DNA of 64,000 bases from Plantago major. Lineage: Eukaryota > Streptophyta > Magnoliopsida > Lamiales > Plantaginaceae. Below the pieces are notes generated by a model. It was not told the DNA's origin and ran no database searches. It saw nothing but the letters and a program-made list of their open reading frames with translations. Numbering within the stretch: the first letter of the stretch is position 1; each line of letters starts with the position of its first letter. Both the position numbers and the translations under genes were made by a program. Below are positions 1-11,423 of the stretch, piece after piece. Location: the NCBI GenBank assembly GCA_026545765.1, contig CM048844.1, forward strand, positions 20,778,237 through 20,842,236. Reading direction: 5' to 3'.

Positions 1-43
1 TTGTTTCAAGAATACAGGTAGAAGAAAATTAAAGAAGAAGATC

Positions 44-1255
44 ATGAAGCGGAACTGTAACTTGGAGCTTCGACTCGTAACTCCTTCGGTGTATTCGCGC
101 TCTTTGGATTTCGTTAATGGCCAGTTCGACTCTACGTAAGCTCTCTTTTCCTTTCAAATTCTTATTACGAAAGTCTATCGTATTTTTATCCAAATGTTTC
201 TAATTTATATATACTATGTGATATGAATTTTTATCCTTGGTGTTACAATTATCCATGCAAAATGTAGATATATGAAGGTGATTTTGGGTTTTGAAATTTA
301 GGTCTAATGAAGTTTTTTCATTTAATTTGATTGCGAATCAGGGTGGATATGGTTGGAGATGGGAGTAGTCCAAATGAGGAGCAAATGCAGCAGATGACTA
401 TTTTCTACGGTGGAAAAGTTGCTACTTGTGATGCTAATGAACTTCAGGTATATACAGACACTCATACAGGCCTTATTATATGTTCTTCATATAGAGACCA
501 GTAAATCAGTAATTTACTCCAAGTGATTGCACTTTTCAGATTCATGTCTAGCAATTAAGTGTAGTGATCAAAAGTTGGATTTTTAGAGCTAAAATGTTGA
601 ATTTCATGTTGAGATGATTATATATAGACTGACGATAATGCTAGAGCAAGTTTTGTTATATAGTGATAGGTCAAATTAGATTATTTCTCTAGTTTGATAT
701 ATGTGTATCATTTTTAAATTAAACGATATCGGTATAAATTGCGCCTGTCGCAATATGTCTGGTTTATAGGAGTATTTCCCCTCCTGATAAGTATCTAATA
801 CTAGATTTTAGTAAAATGAATCAATATCGACATAAATTTGTCATAATTTGTCTAGTTTATAGGAGTATACCTCTCTCGGTTCCTAGGACTTTTATTGTCT
901 CAATTTATGATTCATGAACATTTTCTTTCAAGATTAGCAAGAAGTTTGAATTCCACTATTTAACTTAAACCAACAATAATTTGATAAAGTTATTAACAAA
1001 TTTCCCCCCTCTATATATATATATATATTCCAGGCTCGAGTGATTTTGTTGCTTGCAAGCCAAGAAACGAAGGAGAAATCGTCATATTCATATTCGTCTG
1101 GATCCAACACGCCTTCTCCGTCAGTAATGTCACCTACTTACAGTCCATCAAACGGACTTTACATGAAGAAATCACTGCAAAGGTTCCTCCAGAAGAGGAA
1201 GACCAGAGCTCTTGCAACATCACCTTACCCCACTATTCAAGATCACAACAATTAG
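44..1255 (+). CDS. JAZ8-like: JAZ7/JAZ8-like TIFY jasmonate repressor, 3 exons
   Basis: Exons read as 44-135, 342-447 and 1034-1255, with GT-AG introns and phase kept throughout, giving 139 residues. Family role: JAZ proteins bind MYC factors and recruit corepressors in the nucleus, and are degraded through COI1 when jasmonoyl-isoleucine rises. Seen here: an N-terminal EAR motif LELRL (residues 7-11), a ZIM/TIFY core TIFYGG (50-55) and a C-terminal Jas motif SLQRFLQKRKTR (113-124). The canonical degron LPIARR before the Jas helix is missing; the sequence there is LYMKK. The short length, N-terminal EAR motif and missing degron together match Arabidopsis JAZ8/JAZ7 (TIFY5 type), which bind TOPLESS directly and resist jasmonate-driven turnover. 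The start at 44 is the first ATG and puts the EAR motif at the N-terminus as in JAZ8. Its promoter lies outside the window. Confidence 0.93.
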
Positions 1256-2260
1256 CCAATAACACGCATTTATATTATGTTTGGTAGTTCCTAGTGTTAG
1301 TACCATAATACTCCTTTGATGGAGTACTTTTTTTCAGCCCTCTGAGTTAGGGGCTGTTTGGATTGCAATATGTGTTGGTTTGTTTGAAAATGTTTCATTG
1401 TCTAATTAATTCATCGTCATGTATTGGTGCATTGATATAGTTAAGTAGGATGGTTGTATCATTGAATTGACTTATTAATTGTTCTTTTTATCAAGTATTT
1501 TATTTCGGTAAAAATTGATGGAACGGTATATATTTAAATTTAAACTTTATATTATTAAAAAAATGTTTTAAATAAAACCATTCGTCATTTTTTTATTTGC
1601 GCAATAGACCAATATATTAAGTAGGGCTAATGTATCTTCGTCTTTTTTTTATTACGTAATAAGTTGTATGCTACAATACTTACTACTATAATTTTATAGT
1701 AACACATGTTATACTGTGAAGATGTAATTTTAACACGCATCACAACAAAACATGCATATGCAGAGACAACTTTTTTTTAAGGATAATAGAAATTAGGCGA
1801 TGATGAGGGTAAAAATTAAAAGCGTGTTGGTCTCCAAATATATTCTTATCAAGTTCCAACATTAGGGAACAAACAATGTGTTACTCATTGGAGTTCCAAG
1901 ACTTGCTCATTCCGAAGTGTTTTTTGGACCTGCACATCTAAGAGTCGGGTTATTTTTTCCTGACCAACTTACCACGAACAAGCCAGTACGTACTTAATTT
2001 ATATGCGATGTCTGAGAATAACAATGATATCTAATATCTTGGATAGTGTGTTATATATTTATAGTTGTTCTATAAGAGTAACATTGTTACTGTGGTAGGA
2101 ATATCCTCCTAGAACCTTAATGGGTCGGAATGAAAAATTAGCGTGTTATGTAGAGATGATATTTTGAGGTTCATAAAGCACTGTTGGCCGGACAACGTGT
2201 GCTCTTTGAGCGTCGGTTACAGAATTCGACCTGATCGAGTAGTTTAAGTTTCGGACAAGC
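1256..2260. other. Intergenic, 3' of JAZ gene
   Basis: AT-rich DNA after the JAZ stop codon. I see no coding signal, RNA gene or bounded transposon here. Confidence 0.6.
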
Positions 2261-2268
2261 AGTGTCAT

Positions 2269-3393
2269 TAGGGGTGCACGTTCGGATTAATCCGATCCGA
2301 AGTTCGGATCAATCCGAAGTTTCGGATAGGACTGTTCATAATCCGGTCCGGACCGGAAAATAGATCGGAACCGAACCGGTTAATCCGGTTCGGTTTGGTC
2401 CGGATATTTACCGGTTCGGTTTTCGGTTTACACAATTTGATGGAATCCGGATCCGGTCCAGTTCCGGTAAAAAACCGGATATATCCGGTACAAGACCGGA
2501 ATAACCGGTTCCGAGGATTGGTAATTCGATTAGTTGGTTGATTTTGCTATAAGTTACTCCTGTTTCAATTATTTTAGTTGTCATGATATTTAGAATTTTT
2601 GCAAATGGAATGAAAATTTGGGAATAAACAGTAAGTGACTAAGTGGCAAACACTTGTTTCTAGATTATATCATATATGAAACCCGAGATAGTCAATGTCT
2701 TTGAATCATTATTCATTAGTCATCCATGAACATTATATTGACGTAATATATATATCATCAAAGAGTAATTACTAATTATAGTTATTAATTACACACTTAG
2801 CAGTTAACAATAACAAGAAAATGAATTAAAAATTACAAAAAACAAGTGTACAAAGGAGATCCGGTCTATACAGTTCAAAACCGGATCCGAACCGTATTAA
2901 CCGGTTCGGTTTGGACCGGATACCTACCGGACCGGTTTACGGTCCATGCATTTTCATGAATCCGGTTCCGGTCTTTTCCGGTTATGGACCGGCGAACAGC
3001 TCTAGTTTCGGACCACTAAAGGCTCAATTCGAAATTCGATCCGAACGATCGGATTTCGGATTAATCCGAAAAAGTTCGGATTGGATCGGATTTAATCCGA
3101 ATAATCCGAACTTTAATTAAAAAAAAAAAACTGAAATAATATTTCGTAGCCAAATTAAATACTAGTTCAGTAGTTTTACATTCAAAATAAACAAAATAAA
3201 GTTCACAAGTTTACTTCAAGTCCAAAACAACAAATACGAAAAGTTTAGAGTTCATGTTCTAGAATAACGACTAGTCGATTACCTTCTTTGAAGTAAAAAT
3301 AGAAAGTGCATATTTTCAACAGCCAAAATCCAACTTCCCAGCATCGTAAACAAATTTGACCAGCAAAACATCAAAGGAACAACATAATAAGGG

Positions 3394-3469
<76 letters not shown>

Positions 3470-3634
3470 TTCGAATTTTTGGATTAATCCGAAAATTCGA
3501 CGGATCGGATCGGATTAATCCGAAAATCTTCGGATCTAAAATATCATAATCCGTAATCCGATCCGAATACATCGGATCGAATTTTTAAATTTTTGAATCG
3601 GATTCTCGAATTTCGGATTTTATGATCACCCCTA
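2269..3634. mobile_element. Non-autonomous hAT-like element with CCGGTTCGG/TTCGGAT arrays
   Basis: Ends are TAGGGGTG and CACCCCTA. They are flanked by near-identical 8-bp duplications, AGTGTCAT at 2261-2268 and AATGTCAT at 3635-3642 (7 of 8), the hallmark of hAT elements. Both sub-terminal zones are packed with short palindromic words such as CCGGTTCGG, GGACCGG and TTCGGATTAATCCGA, in both orientations (2275-2520, 2860-3115, 3470-3620). This is as expected for hAT transposase binding arrays. No transposase is present. The stretch at 2520-2850 lacks the words and may be filler or a separate insertion. A long TA microsatellite lies near the right end. Confidence 0.8.
3395..3463. repeat. (TA)n microsatellite
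   Basis: An almost pure TA run of about 65 bp inside the right part of the hAT-like element. Expected to be length-polymorphic and to form cruciforms. Confidence 0.95.
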
Positions 3635-3642
3635 AATGTCAT

Positions 3643-4036
3643 AGCTCTCGTCTAACATATTTCAACCAAGTATAATTAACAAACTTGGCATGGCTCAATT
3701 CAATATACAAATAATTTACATGTGCACTAATATATATACTCCTATATACTAGTCTGACGGTGTTTGTAGTTGACAATAAAAATAATTCGGCTTTAAAGCA
3801 TGTCCGTAAACAATTAGAAAAGAATTAGAAGATGGCATTAGTCAACGTTCATTTTTAAATCTCCTTACGTGGGGGCCTTGATATCACAGACATTGTATTA
3901 CTGTTTCATATAAATTCGCGTGAATGATATGATAGTGATTCACCTACCTCCATGAGTCCGCCTAAAAAGGATCCCATCTACCGTACTAGAACTAGACTAC
4001 TAGCGCACAATATATATTTCTCCTAGTACCGCTAAT
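3643..4036. other. Intergenic
   Basis: AT-rich spacer between the hAT-like element and the Mutator-like element. No gene or clear repeat seen. Confidence 0.5.
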
Positions 4037-5848
4037 AAAATTTGTGAATTTCTCCTGCCCCTTTAATAAAATTCGTAATAACAGATTAGTCCCTTACATT
4101 TGAATAATAATATTTTAGTCCAAAATTAATTTTTGCGTTAACCGGCAAGAAATTACATTTCCACGTGGAATTTCATTTCACATTTTGCACATTAACCCCT
4201 GTAAAATTTATAAAATTTTAAAATTGACCCAAACTAATTTTACTCTTTCATTTTCATCTTCTTCTTCATCAAACCTTTTATCATAAACTATTCTTCACCT
4301 TTTTCTTCCTCAAGACATTTTTTTTTTTCTATTCTAACGCCTCAACAAGAAATTGGTTAATTTTTTCTTCATCATAACATATTTGTTGAGTTCCCTCATT
4401 CTTCTTCCTCTTTAACCCTAAATCATAATTTTAAAAAAAAAATATTTTTTTATTTCACCATTAATGGAGCTTGAAGCTCCATCAATGGAGTTTTTAAGCT
4501 CCATGGAGCAGAATAGCTCTCAAGCTCCATTTTTATGGAGCTTGAGCTGCTCCATTAACGGAGCTGTTCAAGCTCCATAAAACGGAGCTTGAGTTGCTCC
4601 ATTTAATGCAGCTGCTCCACTAATGGAGTTGAAGCTCCTTTTAATGGAGAATGGAAAGAAGGAAGAAGAATGAGAGGAAATTTTTAGAAGGAAGAAGAAT
4701 GAGAGGGTATAATTGCAATTTGTTTTTGGTTGAAATTGAATAAGAAAAAATAAATATCAGTTGATTTGGAATCATAACAAACTTTAGGATATAAATTGAG
4801 TGTGAATTAAAATAAAAGGGGTCAATTATAATTTATTTATTTTAAATCTGAATATGAAAATAAGTAAAAGATGAATTTCATCCAGTACCCCTCATAAATA
4901 TTCTAATTACACCTAGATACCAGTTAGTTCAACAATAACATATAGGTCCATTTTTTCATTTTTTCGTTGACCAAAGGATGGATACCAAACATGGCCTTAT
5001 TTTGTCAATTTGAAAAGGTATCCCTTATTTCTTCATAATTCAACTTAAGTCCTTTATCTTCCAATATTTTTTGTTGAATACCTAATTTATTGTTTAATAA
5101 AATGAATTAATTTTTTTAAATAATCTATGGACTTAATTGCAAAATTAGAATTGAATTTCGGGCCAAATTGAACGTAATTAGAAGTTTATTAGAAATGTTT
5201 CTAAAAAAAAGAGAAAAAAAGCTCCACTGAGAGTATTTTGAGTCAGAACAGCCCGATCGAGTTGTTCGATCGAGTTGTTAAGCTCGATCTGAGCTTTTGT
5301 ACAACTCAGATTAGAGTCTAAGTTCGATCGGAGCAGACTCTTAGGAGCATCTCCTACCACCGAGCTCCTGGTGAAGCTTTTGCTTTCCGTTTTTCTTTTT
5401 CTTTTTTCTTTTAAAAAATCTTTTTATTTTAAATATTTTGTTTATTAGTTTGTTGAATATTATAAGTTGTAAATTAATTTAATTTTAAAGTAAATATATA
5501 ATTTGTTATAAGTTAAGGTCAAATTTGCAATTTCCAGTAAAAACTTGTGAAGGGATATGTTTGGCTAAATTTAAATTTGTCTCACTTTTGGACTTACATG
5601 TAATAGAAATATAATAATTGTTATTTATTCGTTATTGTTGAACTAATTGGTAATTGGATGAGTAGAGGCTATCTAACAGGGGTGGTGTATGTAATTATCC
5701 CATAAGTAAAATTATTTAAATTCTTCGCCACGTAGGACAGAGGCGTTGACTTTTGGACCAAAACGTATTTGATTTATGAAAGTTGTCATGTGGTGCTATT
5801 GTTCAAATGCGAGGGACTTTATTGGGGGGGACTTTGTGTAATTTTCCC
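4037..5848. mobile_element. Outer Mutator-like fold-back element, interrupted
   Basis: The left arm (about 4037-4180) and the reverse complement of the right arm (about 5710-5848) share ordered blocks: AGTCCCT..CATTTGAA.AATA, TTTTGGTCCAAAA-like, GCGTTAACC/GTCAACGCC and ACGTGG. They therefore form long imperfect terminal inverted repeats. A second pair, CTTCTTCCTC at left and GAGGAAGAAG-like at right, lies further in. The core (4464-4650) is an array of GGAGCTT/AAGCTCC palindromes. An independent element (4870-5701) sits in the right arm. No open reading frame of note. I could not find a convincing target duplication for this outer copy, so its exact ends are uncertain. Confidence 0.65.
4870..5701. 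mobile_element. Inner Mutator-like non-autonomous element with 9-10 bp TSD
   Basis: Flanked by a perfect direct repeat ATAAGTAAAA (4860-4869 and 5702-5711), the size expected for Mutator-superfamily insertions. The terminal inverted repeats are imperfect: the left end GATGAATTTCATCC..ACCCC matches the reverse complement of the right end GGGATAATTACATAC..ACCCC. Both then run into a shared block TTAGTTCAACAATAAC. The centre (5215-5370) has palindromic GATCGAGTTGTT/AGCTCGATC words. No transposase. Confidence 0.78.
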
Positions 5849-5961
5849 CACTACTTTAATTTGACCGTTGACCAGAGAAATTAGCTCCATGAAAATTTCA
5901 AGTACATAGCCGTAAGTAAACATAACACAGCCATCTATTTTTCTCATCGATTGTCAGTGAT

Positions 5962-6572
5962 AGGGGTGTGAATGAAACTAACGTTCGTGAAAATTTAACA
6001 GAAAATTTTAGTCAACGCTCAGTTCGTGTTCGAGTTTGACATAACCGAATAGTTCACGAACATGTTCGCAGACGAACGTAATCATATAATTTATTGATCG
6101 GTAGTTCGTGAATTATTCGTGAACAAATTATATTTATTATTTATTTTATACTATGTTATAATATTTTCTAACCTAATCAATAATTTGCATATTCTTTTAA
6201 CTCTAAACTTAATTATGGGAACATAATATTTTGCTCTTGAACTGGTTTTGTTAATTGCAATGTTCTTTGCTTTATAAAATGCTTTTTAGAGACTTTTGCT
6301 AGAAATTTTGTTATTTTTGTAATGTTATTGCTTGAATTTTGGGTTTTCCTTGTATTTATGAACATCAAACAAATCGAACTGTTTGTGAACACGATCTAAC
6401 CGAACACTAACGAACAAACATGAACATGTTGAAACCTTAATGAACTGAGCATGAACAAGTGATGAAATGTTCGACGAACATGAACACGAACTAAACATGA
6501 CTTGTGTTAGACGAACAAACGTCCATTAAGGTCAATGTTTGGTTCGTTCGGTTCGAAATACACCCCTGCAGG
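5962..6572. mobile_element. Small hAT-like element with TTCGTGAAC-type arrays
   Basis: The left end AGGGGTGTGAAT and right end ATACACCCCTGCAGG are roughly inverted. The flanks TCAGTGAT (5954-5961) and TTAGTGAT (6573-6580) match at 7 of 8 bases. Sub-terminal zones are rich in GTTCGTGAA, GAACGTT and CGAACATG words in both orientations, like the larger hAT-like element at 2.3-3.6 kb but with a different word. No coding capacity. Confidence 0.68.
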
Positions 6573-6580
6573 TTAGTGAT

Positions 6581-6859
6581 ATAAAATGTAAAATGATAAG
6601 GGAAGTATAAATTCCTTTCTTTTTGTTTTTCTTTTATACTATTTGATGGATAATATCTTATATGGAGAATAAATACCAGTGACCACAATATCAATCCAAC
6701 ATTCCAACCGTTCAAATAAATAATTAATTTCTCTCTCATTCATATACCCAACCTTCCAACCAACCCAACCACAACAACAAAATATAGTTTATCCATGACC
6801 CTCGCCACTACAAACCAATTCAATTAATATATATCTTTTTATTATTATCATTGATGTGA
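6581..6859. other. Spacer
   Basis: AT-rich; no gene or repeat boundary recognised. Confidence 0.4.
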
Positions 6860-8300
6860 CAATGAAATGTGCAATTTTGCACTCTTTTAGACCCTTATTT
6901 TTTGCCAAGATTCAATATTTGTATCATTTTATGGCAATTACCAAATTCTTGTGTATTTTGTAGGTCATGATCGCGTTTTCGAGGAATTGCACGATTTCTG
7001 GTACCAAAACGTCATATTTGGGCGAAATCGAGAAAGTTAAGTGAATACGCTGATTTAGCAATTGCACGGAGTTCGAGGTGTCAAAACATGTCATATGACC
7101 AACCATTGCGAAAGGTAATTGAAGATGCTACAACTTTGTAGAAGATAAATTTTTGAGGAAACGAAGTTACGAAGCCCGAAATTGAAGAACAAAGAAATAC
7201 AGACAGAACCTGGCGGAATCGAAGATCTGCGGTCCACTGTGGACCGCAGAAGGTTGACTGCGGTCGATGTTCACTGAAGAATCTAGAAACAGGTTAGTTT
7301 CTGGCCTGTCAGTCTGAGGCCCGTCTTCCTGAACCTTCCTTACACATCAAAGGTGGCCAAGCTACGAAATTTTCAGTATAAATAAGACCCTTGGGGTCTC
7401 ATATAAAAAAAAGAACCGAACGGCAAGGTTCCGAACCACAAAGAAGCTCTCCTGAGAGAGAACCAGTCCTCGGAAAAGTGAAACCCCAAAACCCTATCCG
7501 TCAGGAAACAATTAAGAAGACTTCAAGACATCCAAGAAAACATCAAGATCGACATCAAGGGAAGAAATCGAAGAAGGAGGAATCCGAGGGTCGACACTTG
7601 CCATCTACTTAGGGTTTAGTTGTTTCAAACATGATTTCAATCCAGTTTACGGTTTATTTACTTTCAGCTATGTCAGGCTAATTTACCTGTGTAAGGGTTA
7701 GCCGAGATCTTTGATTACTTGGTTTATATATGATGGAATAGTTTTAGCATCTATGCTGGTTATGCGATAGTCGTTCATACCTTTACTGTTTAAAGAAGGA
7801 TGCTTTGTTTATTTATGTTTACCGCGAGACATGAGTATTCGTTGCATTAGATTAGGAGATGTCAGTCGTATCTATAAATTGATATTCTGTCTGAGGTTTG
7901 TTGTTGAGCTAGCCACTGGTGACAACTTTGAGCTAGAAAATAGTCTACATGGGGTATATGTACTGACTGCGCCTTAGTATATGATATGTGACATGTGTGA
8001 CTCTTCAGCCGTAACTATCGCTATATGTTATTCCTGATATAAACTATTTATCAAAGTGAAGGTTAATTCTTACATGTTTTCTCTACAAGTTCTTAATTCA
8101 TCAATTCTCGTTATAATTGCTTTTCTGCTTACGTGTTTAATTTATTTATTCAAAATACCAAAAATATGTTATTTACTTTATATTGAAAATCAACTATTTA
8201 ATATTCTATTTTAATCGATCGTTATTCCCGAGAGACCGACATTTCGAGTCAACTTATGCTATACTAATTTATTTAGTGTTTCTGGAATTTGGGTTTGGTA
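6860..8300. repeat. Unclassified LTR-retrotransposon-like repeat
   Basis: A 1.4-kb block of less AT-rich sequence with the look of a plant LTR or retroelement leader. It has GC-rich palindromes built on GCGGTCC/GGACCGC near 7227-7262 and a basic but function-free open frame at 7391-7612. A TTAGGGTTTAG segment follows, then a long tail ending in CCCGAGAGACCGACA near 8230. I found no matching second copy, flanking duplication or protein homology, so the class and both ends are guesses. Confidence 0.4.
7227..7251. repeat. Perfect 12-bp-arm palindrome
   Basis: Arms TCTGCGGTCCAC and GTGGACCGCAGA are separated by a single T. It lies inside the LTR-like repeat and is followed by a further GCGGTC copy. 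Confidence 0.9.
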
Positions 8301-8623
8301 TTATAAATTCGTAAAATATAACAAATTAGAAGATGATTTTTCAGATGTGTGAAAAATATAATAAATTTGATCTCTATTTAAAGATAATTTTTCTTTATGA
8401 ATTTTGATATAATTTTTGTTTATAAACAAAAGGATAAGAAGTTAATAAAAAAAGGAAATCAAAAAATAAATAAAGAGGGTCCAATAGGGAGGGGACACCT
8501 ACAATTCTATATGAGCAACCAGCAGGGTTGCTGCCATTTTTCTTTTTTTTAAAAAAAAAAACTTATGGTGGGTCCCACCCACCAAAACACCCAACCTTCA
8601 CACCGAGATTTATGGTCTAAGGT

Positions 8624-8830
8624 CACTTAACCAACCAATCGACCCAATTCTAGAAAATTATGAAATAGGTCACTCACATCTCCTATATATGGTTTAACCA
8701 TTCGCGATTGGGAGAAACTTTTTACTCCATAGCATTACCTATATATTTAGAGCTCCAAATGCTCACTCGCAAGTCGCATCCCCTTCAAAGCAAGTCAAGT
8801 AAACAGGATTAGAGTCATACCCCTTTGTAC
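8624..8830. repeat. Tandem duplication, copy 1 left half
   Basis: Matches 9634-9821 over its whole length, sharing CACTTAACCAACC, TCACATCTCCTATAT, TATATTTAGAGCTCCAAATG and ACCCTTTGTAC in the same order with scattered substitutions. Its continuation is found at 9559-9625, after an insertion. Confidence 0.85.
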
Positions 8831-9558
8831 AATTATTTTTTTTTTTTTTTATTTTTGTAAATGACACCTAGAGGTTCGATCCCTGGCCTTGTTGCAAAAA
8901 TTCATGAGTTCTATCCACTCAGCCACTACATTATATTGAATATAGCATACAAATTAAATTATAGCTTCCAAAAATCAAGAACTATATAGTCCAAATTACA
9001 AACATTAAAACATAATAAATCCAATTCAATTTTTTATAAATCTTTTGATAAATTTGAGATATCATTCATTATGGTATTTAATGTTTATAATATTGGTTGA
9101 ATTTAAATTTTACGTGTTTGTCTATTTAATTAATAGATACTTGATGTTATAATACCAAATTGATGGTTTGAGTATCGATCAATTTTTGCTATACATTTTG
9201 TTTTCTTTTATAATGTATTTAATTCTCTTGCATATTCTTCACTAATAATAATATTAGTAGTTTATTTTAAACTTTTCTTTTTTTTAAAAAATTTTCTTTT
9301 TTTTAAAATTAGTTAGTCAGTTAGTTTTATCAATTTTTTTATGTTCATTTTCTACATAATTTTTAGAAATGTACAGTATAGTATTTATATTTGAATGGTG
9401 AAAATCTATAATAATAAAAAAATAGGTAATAACTGTGAATATATGAGTAGAAATGTTCGGGAAAAAAAGAAGAGAAAATATATAAATGAGGCGGAGATAT
9501 GTAATAGAAGTATAGAACAGCCCACCCAGAAAAAAATTCCTGGATCCGCCTTGGGCAT
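8831..9558. mobile_element. Insertion splitting the tandem duplication
   Basis: The uninterrupted copy reads straight from CCCTTTGTAC into CTAGTATAGAATA at 9812-9842. The other copy has about 730 bp between the same landmarks. The right end of the insertion (TTCCTGGATCCGCC) resembles the right end of the hAT element at 12541-12557 (TCCTGGCTCCGCCCCTG), suggesting a related but decayed element. It also contains the SINE-like fragment. No coding signal. Confidence 0.5.
8838..8935 (-). repeat. tRNA-derived SINE-like fragment
   Basis: Read on the minus strand, TGGCTGAGTGG resembles an A box and GATCGAACC a B box of a pol III promoter, with a poly-A tract (poly-T at 8838-8851 on the plus strand) at the 3' end. 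No clear flanking duplication was found, so completeness is uncertain. Confidence 0.5.
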
Positions 9559-9897
9559 ACTATATTAGTATAGAATAACACTTGAGAAGAATTAACTATT
9601 CCTATACAAAATGCAAGATTGTTTGAACTCTTCCACTTAACCAACCCTCGACTAGATTCTAAAAAATTATGAAGTTGCCACTCACATCTCCTATATGATT
9701 CGCGATTAGGAGAAACATTTTTTACTCCGTGCGCTTACCTGTATATTTAGAGCTCCAAATGTTCACTTGCATCCCGTTGAAATCAAGTGGGTAAACAAGA
9801 TTAGACACATACCCTTTGTACGCCATTACTATGCTAGTATAGAATAAGAATAGAACTTGAGAAGAATTGACTCTTCCTATACGGACTGCAAGTTTGT
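9559..9897. repeat. Tandem duplication: copy 1 right half and complete copy 2
   Basis: 9559-9625 and 9828-9897 are copies of one another (TAGTATAGAATAA, CTTGAGAAGAATT, TTCCTATAC). 9634-9821 is the copy of 8624-8830. The original unit was therefore about 265-275 bp, duplicated head to tail. Confidence 0.8.
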
Positions 9898-11423
9898 TTT
9901 AATTTACAAGCAGGTTCCAATGTGTCATCTAATTAGGACAAATATCAGAAGGTGAGGTCTCTTTCTGTAACTAATACAGCCTGGACTGGAGCTGCGTTAA
10001 TTTGTTGTTATTTTGCGGAATCTGAAAAAAGCTGCTAAAGAAAGGGTACTGTTTGATGGGACAGACCTTCAACTTATGCACCAATCTCACAATCACCCAT
10101 TCAACATCTTTGCATACATGTACAGCAATATTTTGACCAATTTTCAATCTGAGCAAAATGTTTGACGCCACTCATTATGTATTGCAGCTAATTAATACTA
10201 AGTTGCATCTTTGTTTGGGTCCATTTTTGAAATAGTTTAAGGAACCAAATTGACACTGAACTGAAACATATTGATAGACCAGTGTCTTCCAAACACCTGC
10301 TCTGCTCTGCCTAAACCCGATGTGTAGAAAACACCTATCTAATAAGACTAATACAAACTTATACTTGACAATAGAAAACAGCGGAGAAATACGAGACAAG
10401 ATATAAGTTTCTAGCAGATTATATTTCTATAATCCACCGAGCCTCATGGCAAAAATATCCACTAAACAATAATGTTAATGAATATACAACTAGTCTAGAT
10501 TTATTCTTACGAATATATCTAGATGCAAAACACCCGAGTAGATGTAAAGAGCTACATCTACCAATCTACCTATACACCTCTAAACTATAGAGAATTCTAG
10601 ATAGATAAAACTCGGAACAATCTTGACAATACACGAAACTATAAAGATATTTCTTGAGAGAACTATAGGCTTGCTTCGCATCTTGTCATCAATGTCGACT
10701 CTACTATATATATAGGCTAGAAAGCCGCCGCCTTTAATTTGTAGAGTCCTACATTGTTTCTTGTTATATCCTTGTAAACAGAATCCTAAACGGATTCACC
10801 TTCCTTCCTTAGCATATCGAATATATACTCCTAGATTTACTCCAATCTCTTCGATTCCACAAGATCTTGTTTCCTAAAATATCTGCACACAGACTCCGAC
10901 AAAAAATGTGGAACAATGTTAGAGTTAGAATAAAGGTAAAAACTATAATAACTATAAAACTCAAAAGTGTGACATATAACTAGTGTGGCGAGAACACTGA
11001 ATTCACAGTGTTCTTAAAACACTAGTAAAAATACTGTGAGTGTTATCCAAACACCCCCAGTAGTCACACTTACAATTTTCAATAATTTTTATGCACACAA
11101 TGTCTATTTATAATTCTCATAAACTTGATTTTTCATTCAAAGTGAATTTTAACATTACGGTCTGAGTTAATTTTAACATTACGATCTGACTTGTGTCACT
11201 TCATCATGAATCCGCAAGAGATGGCGCCTAAGGTCTACAAAATCAAATCTTATAATGCGTATTTACTCTCACTACACAAATGCAATACTCTCACTATACA
11301 AATGTTTGTCCCTTGCAGGAATGTATATAGTACCGCTTTGTGTGGCGTAAGGCTTAGTCTATGATATCGGAATGATTAAACACGGTTTTGAAGACATCTA
11401 AATCCAAAACGTTTACTGTCTTC
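9898..11423. other. Intergenic; possible solo LTR near 10440-10904 (-)
   Basis: No host gene recognised. On the minus strand, 10904 downwards starts TGTCGGAG, has a TATA-like CCTATATATATAG and reads like a copia-type LTR ending near 10440. I find neither a partner LTR nor flanking duplications. The remainder is AT-rich and featureless. Confidence 0.35.

Noticed and set aside
1361-1400. GGGGCTGTTTGGATTG as a MITE end
   Set aside because: The phrase resembles a Tourist-like end but no inverted partner or duplication was found within 1 kb.
3279-3572. Minus-strand frame with a long Ile-Tyr repeat
   Set aside because: It is the translation of the TA microsatellite inside a hAT-like element.
7391-7612. 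Basic 73-residue frame
   Set aside because: Lies inside an LTR-like repeat; composition follows purine-rich DNA, no known domain.
9971-10399. Two minus-strand frames as a small gene
   Set aside because: They lie in different frames, lack similarity to known proteins and have no convincing splice link.
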